Positions 12,281 through 23,497 of a stretch of 64,000 bases of DNA are shown one piece after another (position 1 is the stretch's first letter; each line of letters starts with the position of its first letter). The notes beneath the pieces were generated by a model that worked only from the letters and a program-made list of their open reading frames with translations, was not told the origin of the DNA and made no database searches. Where the stretch lies: contig OX388316.1 of assembly GCA_947579605.1 (NCBI GenBank), forward strand, positions 18,169,290 to 18,233,289, written 5' to 3'. Source of the stretch: Athripsodes cinereus (Eukaryota > Arthropoda > Insecta > Trichoptera > Leptoceridae). The translations under genes were made by a program, and so were the position numbers.

Positions 12281-12518
12281 GTCGGCCGGTGTGGCGCGGA
12301 GCTCTTTCCTGTGAGTCACGAGGCCCGGGTTCGATTCCCGGACAGGGCAAAGTGAAGAATGACCTTTTTCAAATTGTCCTGGGTCTGGGTGTTACATATA
12401 TATATGTATATAGTGCATTGTATATGTGTGTATCGTCGCGTTAGTAGCCATAATCAAGATTCATCTAAGTTTGGGACTAGCTCGATGTGTGTGAATTGTC
12501 TATGTAAAAAAAAAAAAA
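12281..12518 (+). mobile_element. tRNA-derived SINE (family 1), near complete
   Basis: The head carries a pol III internal promoter: an A-box-like start GCCGGTGTGGCGCGGAGC and a B box GGTTCGATTCC at 12328-12338. The body includes GTCCTGGGTCTGGGTGTTAC and a TATATGTATA stretch, and the element ends in a run of A. It does not fold as a real tRNA gene: there is no acceptor stem and the sequence continues for over 150 bp. Degraded relatives lie at 24905-25350 and 53560-53700. A MITE sits immediately after the poly(A) tail. Confidence 0.8.
12328..12338 (+). promoter_or_regulatory. Pol III B box of SINE family 1
   Basis: GGTTCGATTCC matches the canonical type 2 internal promoter B box. It would direct RNA polymerase III transcription of the SINE. 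Confidence 0.75.
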
Positions 12519-12522
12519 TGTT

Positions 12523-12876
12523 ACTTTCGCAGTTTAGCGGCCCCACCCGTTGTCGAGTACTTTTTTTTCCATAGAAAAGGTAATATTTTTGAAACTTGAG
12601 GAAATTGTTGCCATATGTAGAATTATTTTAATTTGCCGGCAAAAAAATCCACTTTGAAAATTAATTTCCTAAAATTCCGTACATATTACTCGACAACGGG
12701 TGGGGCCGCTCAAGTTTCATAGTTGCGAATTTTTTTTCCTATAAAAGAATTTTCCAAAAATTTGGTGACCAAAAAATAATTCACCATATGGCAACAATTT
12801 CCTCAAGTTTCGAAAATATTACTTTTACATTGAAAAAAGTACTCGACAACGGGTGGTGCCGCTAAACTGCGAAAGT
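12523..12876. mobile_element. MITE with about 110-bp terminal inverted repeats
   Basis: The left end ACTTTCGCAGTTTAGCGG and the right end CCGCTAAACTGCGAAAGT are exact complements. The inversion continues inward through CCACCCGTTGTCGAGTACTT and the GAGGAAATTGTTGCCATATG region. A further internal copy of CTCGACAACGGGTGGGGCCG lies near 12693-12712, so the module occurs three times within 354 bp. No open frame inside. It lies directly against the SINE poly(A) tail, implying later insertion there. Confidence 0.85.
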
Positions 12877-12964
12877 TCCAAATGAATTATATTTTTTTAC
12901 ACTATACCTTCGATGACACACTTTGACAATTACGGGAGTTTGTAAAGAGATTAATAATATTAAT

Positions 12965-13130
12965 CATTCATAAAGTCAGTGGGAGAGGGCAGAAGATAGG
13001 GCAGGTGTCGAACATGTTTGGAGTGGCCAGAGGTCCTGGAAGCAGCGGTGGACAGTTATCTCTGGAGGAGATACTTAGGGGCAATGGGCCCCCGACCGAA
13101 CTAGGACAAGGGGAAGAAGATGTATGTATG
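12965..13130 (+). pseudogene. LINE 3' terminal fragment
   Basis: The stretch reads in pieces as a LINE C-terminus (for example WPEVLEAAV then GPRPN) followed by GGGGAAGAAGATGTATGTATG. A second, more decayed copy lies at 1615-1720. No RT domain is present; stops interrupt the frame. Confidence 0.55.
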
Positions 13131-13484
13131 AAATCGTTCATTGATTCTTAGGCGGTACGAAGTTCGCCGGGCCAGCTAGTATCGTATAAAGATAAACACA
13201 AGATGTTACTTTTAAGTAGAAAACCCAAACTATTTAATAGAATCTTTTATTAGGTCTTACACGTGTCTCAATAGCTTCGTATAATATTTATCATAGTTTC
13301 TAGTTTCTTAGTATATTGTACTCTTATTTTTATTACACCGAAGTAATTGAACCGAATTTTTGTACTAGTATTTGGATGTTGTACTACAACTTCCCAGAAA
13401 TAGGAACAAGACATATTATATTTAAAAACTACAAAAATATCGTATCTTTTTTTTATCACAATATATCAAATAAAGATTTAAAGA

Positions 13485-13690
13485 CCATCATCATCATCGC
13501 CCTCAACGCTCCTCTAGGGAACACAGGACAGAAACCGGCCTAATCTATTCAGAGCGTCTCTGTGCCAATCGTGTCGTCTCTTCCCACGACATTTCCTGCG
13601 CTCTGATGTCGATGTATTGTGAAAGAGGACACCCGGACCAACGGAACCCTTGCGGATGGAAAAACAGTGCTCTTTTGGCCAACAATCATT
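13485..13690 (+). repeat. Dispersed repeat family C, best copy
   Basis: Begins with an ATC-rich run, then CTCAACGCTCCTCTAGGGAA, CACAGGACAGAAACCGGCC, GTCTCTGTGCCAATCGTGTC, GAAAGAGGACACCCGG and AAAAACAGTGCTCTTTTGG. The same landmarks appear in the other four copies. No pol III boxes and no clear terminal repeats were seen, so the class is unknown. Confidence 0.65.
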
Positions 13691-14829
13691 GGGATTTAAA
13701 GAAAGGTCGCAGATTTTGAAAATATAATTCCACGATATAACCGAGAATCGAACACAAACACTCGTTCGTGTAATCCCTTCATACTAATCACCATACCATT
13801 ATAACAAGGAAAATATCAAGTTTTGTGTGACGAGTTTAACGAAACTCATTTAACTGAATGGTCTCTATTTTCCAGTTACTTGAAATAAAAAAAACTTGGT
13901 TTCTTATCTTTACATTTGTTATTGTCTTGGGCACAAAGTTATGTTTATGTTATGTTTTCGAATGTCTTAGAAGAGATAATGTGGTCTTGAATGTCTTATT
14001 TTTATGATAAGACCTGCTTACTCACTTTATGCAATCTGTTCCTATGTTGCTCTAGTTTCAGGGAGAAAAAGTATAAGCATAAACAGAACTTCTTTTTTTC
14101 ATTCCTGTATAGAATAATTTCATCGTGGTTAGATGGAAGGAATCACTATAAAGTGATAATCTCACCACTGCATATCATCACATTTTTTCTTACCTAAACT
14201 GATTTGTTGATTTTGTTATGTGAATGTGATAAATGTTTATATGTGTAAATATTGCATATTTTTTGTGGTAATATGTATGGCAAATTTTCTTTTATTCATA
14301 CAAAGTGACGAGGGTTTTTGTAAAACGTTTACTGTTGACATTTTTTACCATTTATCCTATTCAGTGTTTTTTTATACCGACATTACGCATTAATTCACAT
14401 CAAAGCTGTTGTTAAGTCTTGTCCTTTACACTTATCTACTCTCTATGCCAGCCTCATAAATAATATCTGGTAAATAAATAATCTGTAAAATCTTTTGAAC
14501 TTTAGTATATGTGTATGTATCCAATATGATTTATAATTCTTTTAGAAAGTAATGGATTCGCTTGTATTCTTTTTGATATAGATACATATATGTACGTTTA
14601 AAGATCGTAAGAAACTAAAATGAAAAATTATTAGTTATGGTAATTTGTTCAATATTAGTTGCCGATTGGGCTAAGAGATTAGCGGCATCATCGTAAATTC
14701 ATATACAAACTGTAGAGTCGATCACTTCATATAGGTATCTTAATTCTAAGGTCTCGCAATTGTACCATTCACTCAAACCTTTCCTACGAAAAAAGTAAGA
14801 AGTATGTAGGCTTTATTTATTTATTTATT
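13691..14829. other. AT-rich stretch, nothing recognised
   Basis: Short chance frames only. No repeat with a partner in the window, apart from scattered TATGT motifs. Confidence 0.5.
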
Positions 14830-14935
14830 CTTTTTGCACATCATCATTACATAACAGTGTTAACAAAATAATATAAATTTTTAAAAACTAGGACGATGTG
14901 CGGTGGCGAGATTATCACTATAATTATTTATGCTA
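14830..14935 (-). repeat. Possible LINE 3' end ending in an ATTT-unit tail
   Basis: A TTTATTTATTTATTC tail on the plus strand followed by TTTGCACATCATC and GATGTGCGGTGGCGAG resembles the reversed 3' ends of family D (16663, 27181, 31912). Only the layout matches well, so this is tentative. Confidence 0.35.
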
Positions 14936-15012
14936 GACGAATGGTGCAACTGGGACATACTATTGACGTTTAATACGTGGTTTTATCAATATCTTAATGT
15001 AGCTTCATTGAC

Positions 15013-15110
15013 TGGATAGAGAGAGAATATAAGATGTTCCAACGCTTACGAATCGGCTTAGGCTAGATTTTGCACTTTATGCCATGACTACGTTCGTAGT
15101 ATCAGTTCAT
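15013..15110 (+). repeat. Family B fragment
   Basis: GATGTTCCAACGCTTACGAA, then GGCTTAGGCTAG and ATTTTGCACTTTATGCC. The first part matches the 5035-5062 and 25460-25490 segments of family B. Confidence 0.5.
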
Positions 15111-15234
15111 GAGGTGTCTGTCGAAGATACAAATCACATAATTATGCACAACCTAAGTAGATATGAACTCCAGTAGTACGAAAACACAATACATACATAC
15201 CTTAAGCATATACAATTATACTTACAACTCAACT

Positions 15235-15400
15235 CAATCGCATCTCATCGTTCTCTTTAGGAGTACAGAAACCAGGCTCCTCCATTCAGTGTCTTTGTGT
15301 CAATGTCGTTGTCATAGGAACGGCACATTGTAAAAGAAGAACATGTCTTGTGGATGAAAAAGAACAGTTTTTAGGAAAACATTGGCAACTCATCTATCTC
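15235..15400 (+). repeat. Dispersed repeat family C
   Basis: Contains CTCTTTAGGAGTACAGAAAC, CATTCAGTGTCTTTGTGTCA and GATGAAAAAGAACAGTTTTT, in the same order as the 13485-13690 copy but more decayed. Confidence 0.6.
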
Positions 15401-16662
15401 CACTGAGAAAGTTAAGATACTAAAAGAAGAGTTCAAAAATGTTTATGAAACTCGTTATAACAAAAACAATAGAATATAATCAAGTTTTCCTTTTATAAGA
15501 TGTAAGTACACAGAGCACATAATATTGATTTTGCTGGAACCTTATCAATAATTCTACATAATTACGTTGTTACTTACAAACCTATAAACCGATTGTATTA
15601 AATACAAATGTATTAAATTTGATATTCGGACATTGTCTGACAAAGTACGAAAAACAATAATTAGTTTCGAAATGAAATTAGACAATTTATTACTTTAAAA
15701 TATTATTCTGTAACTGAATCCAAAAATTCTTCATTGTAAATATATTTTTCTGCAATTCGGACTTAGTTTGATTGATTATTATTAAATAGTGTATTGAAAT
15801 GTACTTTAGTTTTACACTTCGGTTTAAATTTTTATCACTCATTACAGAAATAAAAAAAAACGTAGCGTTGTAAATTAAACTTGATGAAATCAATATCTGC
15901 AACTAGATCGGAGTCTGAATAGAGGAGGATCTTTTTGGCCTTCTGGGAGAAGCATTTCAAAAACCATAGAATTGTTTATTTTTGAAGAATGTATGTATAA
16001 AATCGAATGAAATAATAACTTCGAACTATTTCCGTAATTTTTTAATGGACAACGTTCGTATCTCAAAGGCTAAGTTCCTACAAATAAATATGAAACATAG
16101 GTATTATAATTAAACACTTCTACGTATGTATTGGATTATGATTGAACCAAGTACTAACATAAATTTGTACAACTGTAGTAATTATCTTTAATAATTATCA
16201 TTTCGATAATTCGACATTCTTGATAAAGAAATCGATACAGATATGTGTAATACATCAAATTATACAATTTATACAGTAACATTATGCCTACATCAGATAT
16301 TAAATACAATGACAAATCAAATATCTTTATACCAATAAAGTTAATCATCAGTGAAACTGAAAGGCGTTAAGAATTTTAGGACATAGAATCCTCTTAAAAA
16401 TATTTGACAAGAAATAAACTTGATTGGTACTTCTCATCAATTAACTTACTTATTAAATTCCGTATATTAATGTCAAGTTGTTGTCAAATGAAATAGTTCG
16501 CCAAAACAGTGCTGTGTTTACGCCTACAAGTATTTTAATGAACCTGTACCATCATCAATACATTTAGGTACTCCATTCCAATGATAGCGATATCAGAATG
16601 CGTTAATATCAAAAAATGTATGATTAGGAATTTATTGGTCCTTCATGTCATTTTCTTTATGT
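15401..16662. other. AT-rich stretch, nothing recognised
   Basis: Only short chance frames. The 64- and 70-codon minus-strand frames here have low-complexity composition and no motif. Confidence 0.5.
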
Positions 16663-16765
16663 TCTTATTTATTCATTCTTTACTGTACATTAATTACATA
16701 CAATTTCATTGAAGGCATACATTCAAATTAAATACAAGTGAGTTTATTGCAAAAGCGCGATCTGA
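16663..16765 (-). repeat. Family D: LINE-type 3' terminal repeat
   Basis: On the plus strand ATTCATTCTTTACTGTACAT, TACAATTTCATTGAAGGC and CATTCAAATTAAATACAA. The reverse form at 31912-32045 ends GTACAGTAAAGAATAAAAA, and 46955-46997 has ATGTACAGTGAAGAATAAAA. The shared 3' end with an A-rich tail fits a retrotransposon terminus. Confidence 0.55.
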
Positions 16766-18659
16766 CCCAAACCCAACTGACCCAAATTATTCGGATAACA
16801 TTATGTTATCCAAATGATAAGTCTTTCTATACTTCTACTGCTTCTGTTTGGATACTGCAACACCACTTTCTATTTAAATTGGATTCCAAAAACATCAATT
16901 ATATAATTCATTATAATTTGTAACCAAATTGATTGAGATATGACGACAGAGTCATTAAAACTCTAGCAAATGTCTAAAATTGTGCCTCCAAACGATAGCT
17001 AATGTCTTAAATCTCTTCTCTTATACACCGTGGACCACCTTTATTTTATTATACGATATAAAAACTGTTTTGTAACTTGAATACTACTCGAATAAAGTAT
17101 TTGTAATTTATGAGTATTGGTTTATCATTATACATGCTTGTAACTTAATTAATTGTCATAAAACTACATACTTTTACTTTCCATTATTCACGATTTAAAG
17201 TTCTTGATTTTTGTTATTTTTCTTCCACTCTCTCTTTGCTGTTATTTTGCCATAATGTTTCACATTGCATCGAACTTCGTACAAATCGTCCTATAACGAA
17301 TGTTTTGCCATAATCTCAGCAATAATAATAAAATGTTTTTGACTTCATGAGGAAAACGATAATCGATTACTTAATCGAAAATAAATTCATGCCATATTAA
17401 TTACACAGTCATAAACAAACTTAAATCCTAAGATTTTAAAAATATATTTTACCTTTATAGTAAACATATTTTAGATAATATATACTTGCTATTTTAGTTG
17501 ATATATCATTACAGCTTGACGTCAGTAGAGTTATAAACATGATCATTTAGAATTTAAAAAAATCTGCTATGAGTTGTGTTTTTTTTATCTGTCTGCTATA
17601 TAAATTAACAGAAATTTAATCTCTGTTAATTTACATTCCGCATTGCAGCCGTTGATGGAGTAGTCTTATAAACACACCAGCTTTTTGTCATACTTGGCAG
17701 GTATATAAACTTTTGATTAATTCCTTGTCTAGTGTTCCATAAGGATTTCGTCAATTTGAATTCCTCTTTGTCTTACTGAAAATAAAAATTAGTACAAAAA
17801 TGTCTTACTCTTCTAAAAGAATATATTGTTGTTAAAGTTACAATCTAATTAAAAAATATACATATACATGTAACTAAGACGTTCTTCTTTTACTTAGATA
17901 ATTAATTTCATTACTCTTTTATCATGATTTTTTTTCATTCTATATTTAAAAAAAGTGTTTTTTCACTTAAATTTCATAAGTTAGTTGGATATCGCAAACA
18001 AAGTAATAAAATTTAAAAAACGTGAATCGGTGAAATATTTTTTTTTAATTTTTCCTCGCATCTTAAAACTAATGAGGAGATTAAACATTTAAAAACGACA
18101 GTAATTAGAAAATGTATAATTTAGATATAATAATTATAGTTAAAAATAACTTGCTCAAATCTTAATTAATAATGATAATTGGTGGGATGAATATTTTAAC
18201 ATTTGTGTAATCAAATTTAAACTCCTAGTTCAACTTGTAAATTTTTTAATGTAAGCGGTTAATTGCATGGTAATTCGTAGAAACCATGCAACATAAATCT
18301 CTATTGAAAGGTAAAAATAACACAAACATTAAAACTCAATGTTAATTCTGATTTTTAGAAGTTTTTTTCCAATTTGTGTCACCGAGAATTTTTGTGAGCA
18401 AATGATTAGTAATGTTTTTTTTTATATTATATCAAACTATATAAATCTATTGTCACATGAAGATTGCCTGATATAGCAAGGGAAACTATAGGGGGCACAT
18501 TGCGGGGAATTAGAACTTTAGGTTTGCAGAGGACAGGGGGGCTAAAAAGGCCACTTTATATAATCACAATAGGATCATATTAGGAATTGTGAAACAATTT
18601 AACGGCAACATTTCACCAAATATGAATCATTTGATGAAATGAATTGCGGGTGAATCGCG
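16766..18659. other. AT-rich stretch, nothing recognised
   Basis: Includes a 10-bp-stem hairpin (AAATTAACAG and its complement, about 17600-17632) and a G-rich patch at 18480-18545 that adjoins the inverted-repeat element at 18660. No coding evidence. Confidence 0.5.
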
Positions 18660-19634
18660 TACAATCGTGACCATTTTACGAAAATTAGAGGAATTGCTAC
18701 AGATCTGCTGGCAACTCGGGAAATGAATCATCTCTAGATGAATTGCTCAATGTGGCCATTTAAGGCCCCCAGGCCATAGTGAATGTAATGAACAAAATTG
18801 TTCACAGATCACAATCCTCAGCAGTGAGGGGTCGTTTAGTAAAAGACAGAGATACTGCTACTATAATTTAACGTTATTTGAGATATCAGCTAGCCTATGT
18901 ATTGTATACTATTGTTAATTTAAATTTGGTTATTGCTACATAAAAAATGTTAATCTTATTTACGTTAATTGAGTTTGTAATAATATTTATACATCACACC
19001 ATTAAAATAAGTATACATAACGTCCTATAATTATAATTTACATAATGCAATCTTCTGGATGTCTTACATTTGACATTGATTTCAGTATATCCATTACATT
19101 CGAAGAAGTCATATAAGATAGGCAAATTTATTTCTCTAATTAATTACCATGCTTATTGCTTGCAGTTTGTCTACTGCCTACCCACCTTGTGAGATATGCC
19201 TTGATGGTATAGTAAAATAATTAATTATCAGTCAATCTATCGTGATAGGAAATAACTATCTTACAATTAATTGCGACTTTTAAAATAACTTGTTTCTTTG
19301 CGTTGCCCATTACAATTTAAAACTATCCTTAATAAAATATATTATCTACAATCATTTAGTCAGCAAATGACTAGTGAAATAACATCTGTAAATATTTGAA
19401 GTTTTAAATCACCACATTGAATGATTGATACATAGTAGAATACATATTTGGTAATTACCGAATCCCAGAAAAGAAGAAACACTGGTATTTAGGAATTCGT
19501 CGTTTAGGAAATGATTTCATTCAGGCGACCTAAAATGGCCACATTGAGCAATTCACCTACAAATGATTCATTTCCCGATTTGCCAGCAGATCCGTAGCGA
19601 TCCCTCTAATTTTTGTAAAATGGTCACTATTGTA
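18660..19634. mobile_element. Element bounded by 102-bp inverted repeats
   Basis: Arms 18660-18761 and 19533-19634 are inverted copies differing at about 9 of 102 positions by eye. Both contain GTGACCATTTTAC, ATCTGCTGGCAA, CGGGAAATGAATCAT and GAATTGCTCAATGTGGCCAT. The 771-bp spacer holds a family E fragment (19152-19214) but no open frame of note. A shorter related motif (GAATCATTTGATGAAATGAA) lies just outside the left arm at about 18622. Most likely a non-autonomous TIR transposon; no target duplication was confirmed. Confidence 0.6.
19152..19214 (-). repeat. Dispersed repeat family E, fragment
   Basis: TTGCAGTTTGTCTACTGCC, TACCCACCTTGTGAGATATG and TGATGGTATAGTA match the 3' portion of the copy at 36481-36618. 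Confidence 0.55.
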
Positions 19635-19670
19635 TTGGTTCTGTGGTCTATATTAAAGGGATGTCATCAG

Positions 19671-19869
19671 CAGGGTTACTCTTGACAAAACTAAACACGA
19701 TCTTAATCTAGTCTTGATCTTGATCACTTGACTATGGTCAAAAACACCGCACTACCGCTAACGCACGAACGGTTTGCGTGTATTTTTGGCCAATAGTCAC
19801 TTCGTGCGTCGTATGATCAAGATCAAGACTAGATTAAGATCGTGTTTAGTTTTGTCAAGAGTAACCCCG
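19671..19869. mobile_element. MITE with perfect 53-bp terminal inverted repeats, copy 1
   Basis: Arms 19674-19726 and 19814-19866 are exact reverse complements, starting GGTTACTCTTGACAAAAC and including TCTAGTCTTGATCTTGATCA. The centre carries CACTACCGCTAACGCACGAA. The second copy at 25921-26137 has the same arms with a slightly longer centre. The outer edge here is imperfect, so the target duplication is not certain. Confidence 0.9.
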
Positions 19870-19999
19870 CAGGGACTGAACGAACTAATATATCAGATTT
19901 TTTCTTTTCTGCATTTCGATAGTTTCTTTACAGGTTCTGTTTATCGCATCCAACATTAGAAATAACATGTTTTTTTAAAAATCATCCATTGCCATTTTT

Positions 20000-20343
20000 T
20001 TTTTATTTAATGAAAATAATACATTGAATAAGAAATATATACATCTTATGATAATGAGTCACGCCAAATCTAAAAGATTTGTCGGCGTGTTCTCTTATAA
20101 CATACTATATACATATTATTAACCTAAATACAAAAATAATTATTAGTTATATATAAATCCACACTTTATTAACCATTCCTTGACTAATTTTTTTGCAATA
20201 TTTTTACTCTTGCATTTCTTAATAGATACCGGCATCATATTAAGTATTTTTGGCACGTTATATTCAAATGTTCTTTTTCCGTATTTATTATTGAATTTAG
20301 GGACTACATATCCTTCATTAAATTTAAATCTTGTGTGATGCAT
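20000..20343 (-). pseudogene. Non-LTR retrotransposon RT C-terminus with 3' UTR
   Basis: The minus-strand 66-codon frame (20143-20343) contains YGKRTFEYNVPKILNMMPVS and then NIAKKLVKEWLI before its stop. G.RTF.Y..PK..N.LP.....S...FK...K.WLL is the standard end of a LINE reverse transcriptase in the jockey/CR1 group. The 140 bp beyond the stop (20000-20142) are AT-rich and end in a T-run on the plus strand, that is, a poly(A)-like tail. The RT core is missing. Confidence 0.65.
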
Positions 20344-20562
20344 ATGTCGAGGTTTTTCTTTATATTCGGTTTTTGAAAACTGGTCAAAATTAAAATCAAT
20401 TTACAAAATAATAAACTTATTAAATCCAAGCATGCTTTGCAACGGATTGTTGGCAATTTTACCCAAATTTTCAGAAATCGTAAAAATGGATGTGTTCTAC
20501 ATACCTATGTCTTATTTGTATTTTTTTTTAGTAATTATAATATTTTAATTGATTTGTTGGTA

Positions 20563-20764
20563 CACTGAGAAAAATATTAAGGAAATTTCACAACGAATCA
20601 TGGGTACGTACTATCAGATTAGGACCAGAGATAGTACAAACCATTCATTAGTACGAATCTATAATATTAACTTTTCGCAAACAAATTGTTGGTAAATTTA
20701 CCAACGACTTGTTTGCGATAGTTTTATACGTACCAGTGATTTGTTGTAAGTATTTTTCTCAGTG
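20563..20764. mobile_element. Mariner-type MITE flanked by TA
   Basis: Ends CACTGAGAAAAATA and TATTTTTCTCAGTG are exact complements, with TA on both sides (20561-20562, 20765-20766). The inversion continues to GGTACGTA and TACGTACC. The centre holds another palindrome, CGCAAACAAATTGTTGGTAA, paired with its complement up to about 20718. No open frame. TA duplication and simple ends fit the Tc1/mariner superfamily. Confidence 0.85.
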
Positions 20765-21211
20765 TAGGATTCAATACCATTTAGAATTATAAAATTCCAT
20801 TTGTTATTCTTTATCATCCGATTAATAATAATTGTATGTAAAAAATACGTTATGAAAATTATTGAGAATTCTTTAGATTTCAATTCAACAACGTAGAACA
20901 TTTTTATCTTCTAAATTTACTTGGTAATTTTCCGTGTTCGGTCTTACATCCGGTTCCATAATAAAATAATGTTTCTTTAAATTTTCGCGGAAAAACACTT
21001 GAAGTAGTAACCATAGAAACTATAAGAATTTGATATCTCGGACTTTGTTTTGAAGGGACTTGAAACTGGTAATAATAAAGTCTTTCCTTTGCAAGTAGTA
21101 GCGAAAGATATTTCCGTTTTCTTTGACGAAATCGGGTCTTCAGTGAGTATATAGGTACTAGTAGACAGATATCGTTTTGAATTACACCGTGTCCAGTAGA
21201 ACTTATGGTTG

Positions 21212-21480
21212 TTATGAACTTATGAACTTATGGAGGTTGAAGCATGGTTTGAGAAAGCCCATGGAAAAGTAATCAAAAAGAGCACTATTTATTTGACTAC
21301 AAGGTTTCCAACAGCATGAATGATCCTCTTTCTCAATAAACTGTTCCCATGCCAATCGCGCCAAAGTACTAAGTAGTAATTTTTGGGGAAGTGGTGAATC
21401 TACTGGCGCTAAGACGTTCTGAGTACAGAAGTCAGAAGTTGAATGGCAAATGATATTTAAACAATAATGTAAAAGGCTCA
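21212..21480 (-). repeat. Dispersed repeat family C
   Basis: On the minus strand GAGAAAGAGGATCATTCATG, CTGTTGGAAACCTTGTAG and AATAGTGCTCTTTTTGATTA align with GAAAGAGGACACCCGG, CAACGGAACCCTTGCGGATG and AACAGTGCTCTTTTGG of the 13485-13690 copy. An 89-codon frame here is a by-product of the repeat; I see no conserved protein motif. Confidence 0.55.
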
Positions 21481-23267
21481 CACCACGCCGTAGATATATG
21501 TAACAATAATAATAATAAAGAAATAAATTAGGTTAGGTACATACACGTTTATCTTGATATTTTTATCTCCGACAAATGTTTCCGGTTTGCTTTCGAGGTG
21601 TTTGAATCACTTTGTTCTCTTTCTTGCGGTTTCTTAAACGAGTCACGCACATTGATGTTCATAAAAGGGTATTTTATTGATCTGTATAGCATCAATAAAT
21701 TTTTAATTACCCTCTTAATACTGGCATGGCTATAAAACAAGTAAAAATACAGTTATTTAAACTTAGTACACTTTGGTTATGAATTTTAAATTTTTTTTTA
21801 TTCCTAATTCTTGGCTGTCAATTTAGCAACACAATATTTTTTGAGAGACCTCCTGAAATTATGCAACCTTTATGTCACGAAACAGTTAAAAAATGATCAT
21901 CAAAATGGTTCTCTTGGAATACATACTTCTTTATATTCCACTTACTAGCCTCCAATGATGGATATTATAGACCTCTTCAATTTTAAAAAATTGTTGTTAC
22001 CACTAGCGGAATTGACGTTTTGCAAACTGTCGAGTGCTTTAAGAAGCTTGCGTAAATTTTTTAAGTAATGAAATAGCTTTTTACATAGTATTTTTTTATT
22101 AACCATATCCAGCCTTAAACATTCACATAAATATTGATTTAGGTAAGAAGTACCTACTAGTATGGTCGTATTGACTGAAGATGTAACAGGTTGATATCAG
22201 TACCTGGTACTATAATATACTCACTAATGCTTTGTTGTTATCTAATTGTAATGGGTATTGTTATCTAATGTTCCATGGAAATTAATAAGGGGTGTGAATT
22301 TATTACTAGAATACTAAATCTAGCCTAGATTTTATTTATTTTCCAATAATTTGAGATTAAATTAGTCTATGAAGTGATAACATGTCAAAAATTGCTTTAA
22401 TTTTAAGCTATAACTATTTTAGTTATTGCACCATTTTGTGCAATAACTAAAATATTAATTGTCAACATACATTTTTATTTTATTGATTATCCAAGCAAAA
22501 CATACAGTCATTCAGTACATATTACAAATAAATAAATTAAACCTATAATTGATTATATATTAAATCTATAATCTATAATTTTATGTTAATAAAATCACAA
22601 TTTTATTTTATTTCCAAAATTTATGAATCCATTAATATTTTTTCCATATTTCCAAAATAAATGTAAAAGCACGAAAAAATAATGAATAAAAAATAATTTA
22701 CCCTACTGTTGTATAAAACTATTCAAATTCTCTGTATTAAAACGACCGATTTCCTTTACAAATTTTTTTTTTCATCTGATGATCAAAAACAAACCTTTTG
22801 GGATTTTACAAGCGATGCAACAAACATTGATGAATTATTGAAGCGTGTTAGTTCGATGTATTATACAAATATTATTACAAGGAGTATTTGGTATTCCCTA
22901 CACAACCATATAATCTATTATGCCAGTATATTATCGTTATAATTGTTATTGTACTGTATACCGCATAGTATAGGTAGAATGTACATACATAATATTGTGA
23001 TATTAAACTTTCCGGTAGATACAAGGTACACACATAGGTAGCGGATATAATATATCGTCGATGTAAAAAGGCGAATAAACCAAGTTTTGTGTTATTACTG
23101 AATGACTATTGATATTTCCTTAAAATACTACGTAGGTATGTACAAATAGAAAATATGTATTACTTGAAAATTACACCATGTTCTATATTGTAAAAGGCAT
23201 TAGCCGTATATTAGATAAATAAATAAATAAAATCATAAGTTTGTATCAAGCCACAAAATCTTAAACT
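21481..23267. other. AT-rich stretch, nothing recognised
   Basis: Several short frames without motif. The interval 22440-22700 is almost pure A/T. Confidence 0.5.
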
Positions 23268-23497
23268 ACTATTACTACATTATCACGGTATATCTCACAA
23301 ATGGGGTAGACAGCAGAACAGCTGCATGTTATAAAAATTCAATCCGTCGTCTCTGTGTCAATAAAAAATTAAGACATTCAGAATGGGTGGTAGAACTAAT
23401 CGCTGAATTTCAGATGTTAAATGTCTTTATTTTTTCAAACACCCGCGTTTTATAGGACACTTGAAAATTTACGGAAAAGAGTGGGAGATCAATTTTT
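23268..23497 (+). repeat. Dispersed repeat family E, full-length-like copy
   Basis: Order of landmarks: CACGGTATATCTCACAAATG, GGGTAGACAGCAGAACAGCT, GTCTCTGTGTCAATAAAAAA, AAGACATTCAGAATGGGTGG, TCAGATGTTAAATGTCTT, then TTTTATAGGACACTTGAAAA and AAGAGTGGGAGATC. The same order is seen in other plus and minus copies. No pol III box, no coding frame. Confidence 0.7.

Larger units (their letters stand above)
10944..13179 (+). mobile_element. Probable Helitron enlarged by nested insertions
   Basis: The left end TCTAATATATAAAAGGAAG, preceded by A, followed by CTCAAGAATGGCTGTACCGA, is the typical 5' start of insect Helitrons. The right end has a short hairpin-prone stretch GGCGGTACGAAGTTCGCC followed by GGGCCAG and CTAG at 13176-13179, then T, which is the Helitron 3' form (hairpin, then CTRR, then T). 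The interval contains an inverted repeat (11270-11742), a SINE (12281-12518), a MITE (12523-12876) and a LINE tail (12965-13130). No Rep/helicase is present, so it is non-autonomous. The two ends could belong to different copies; that link is inferred. Confidence 0.65.

Noticed and set aside
12281..12350. tRNA gene suggested by the A and B boxes
   Set aside because: There is no acceptor stem pairing, and the sequence runs on into a body and poly(A) tail shared with other copies; it is a SINE head. The same applies at 33860-33941, 37884-37920 and 56322-56390.
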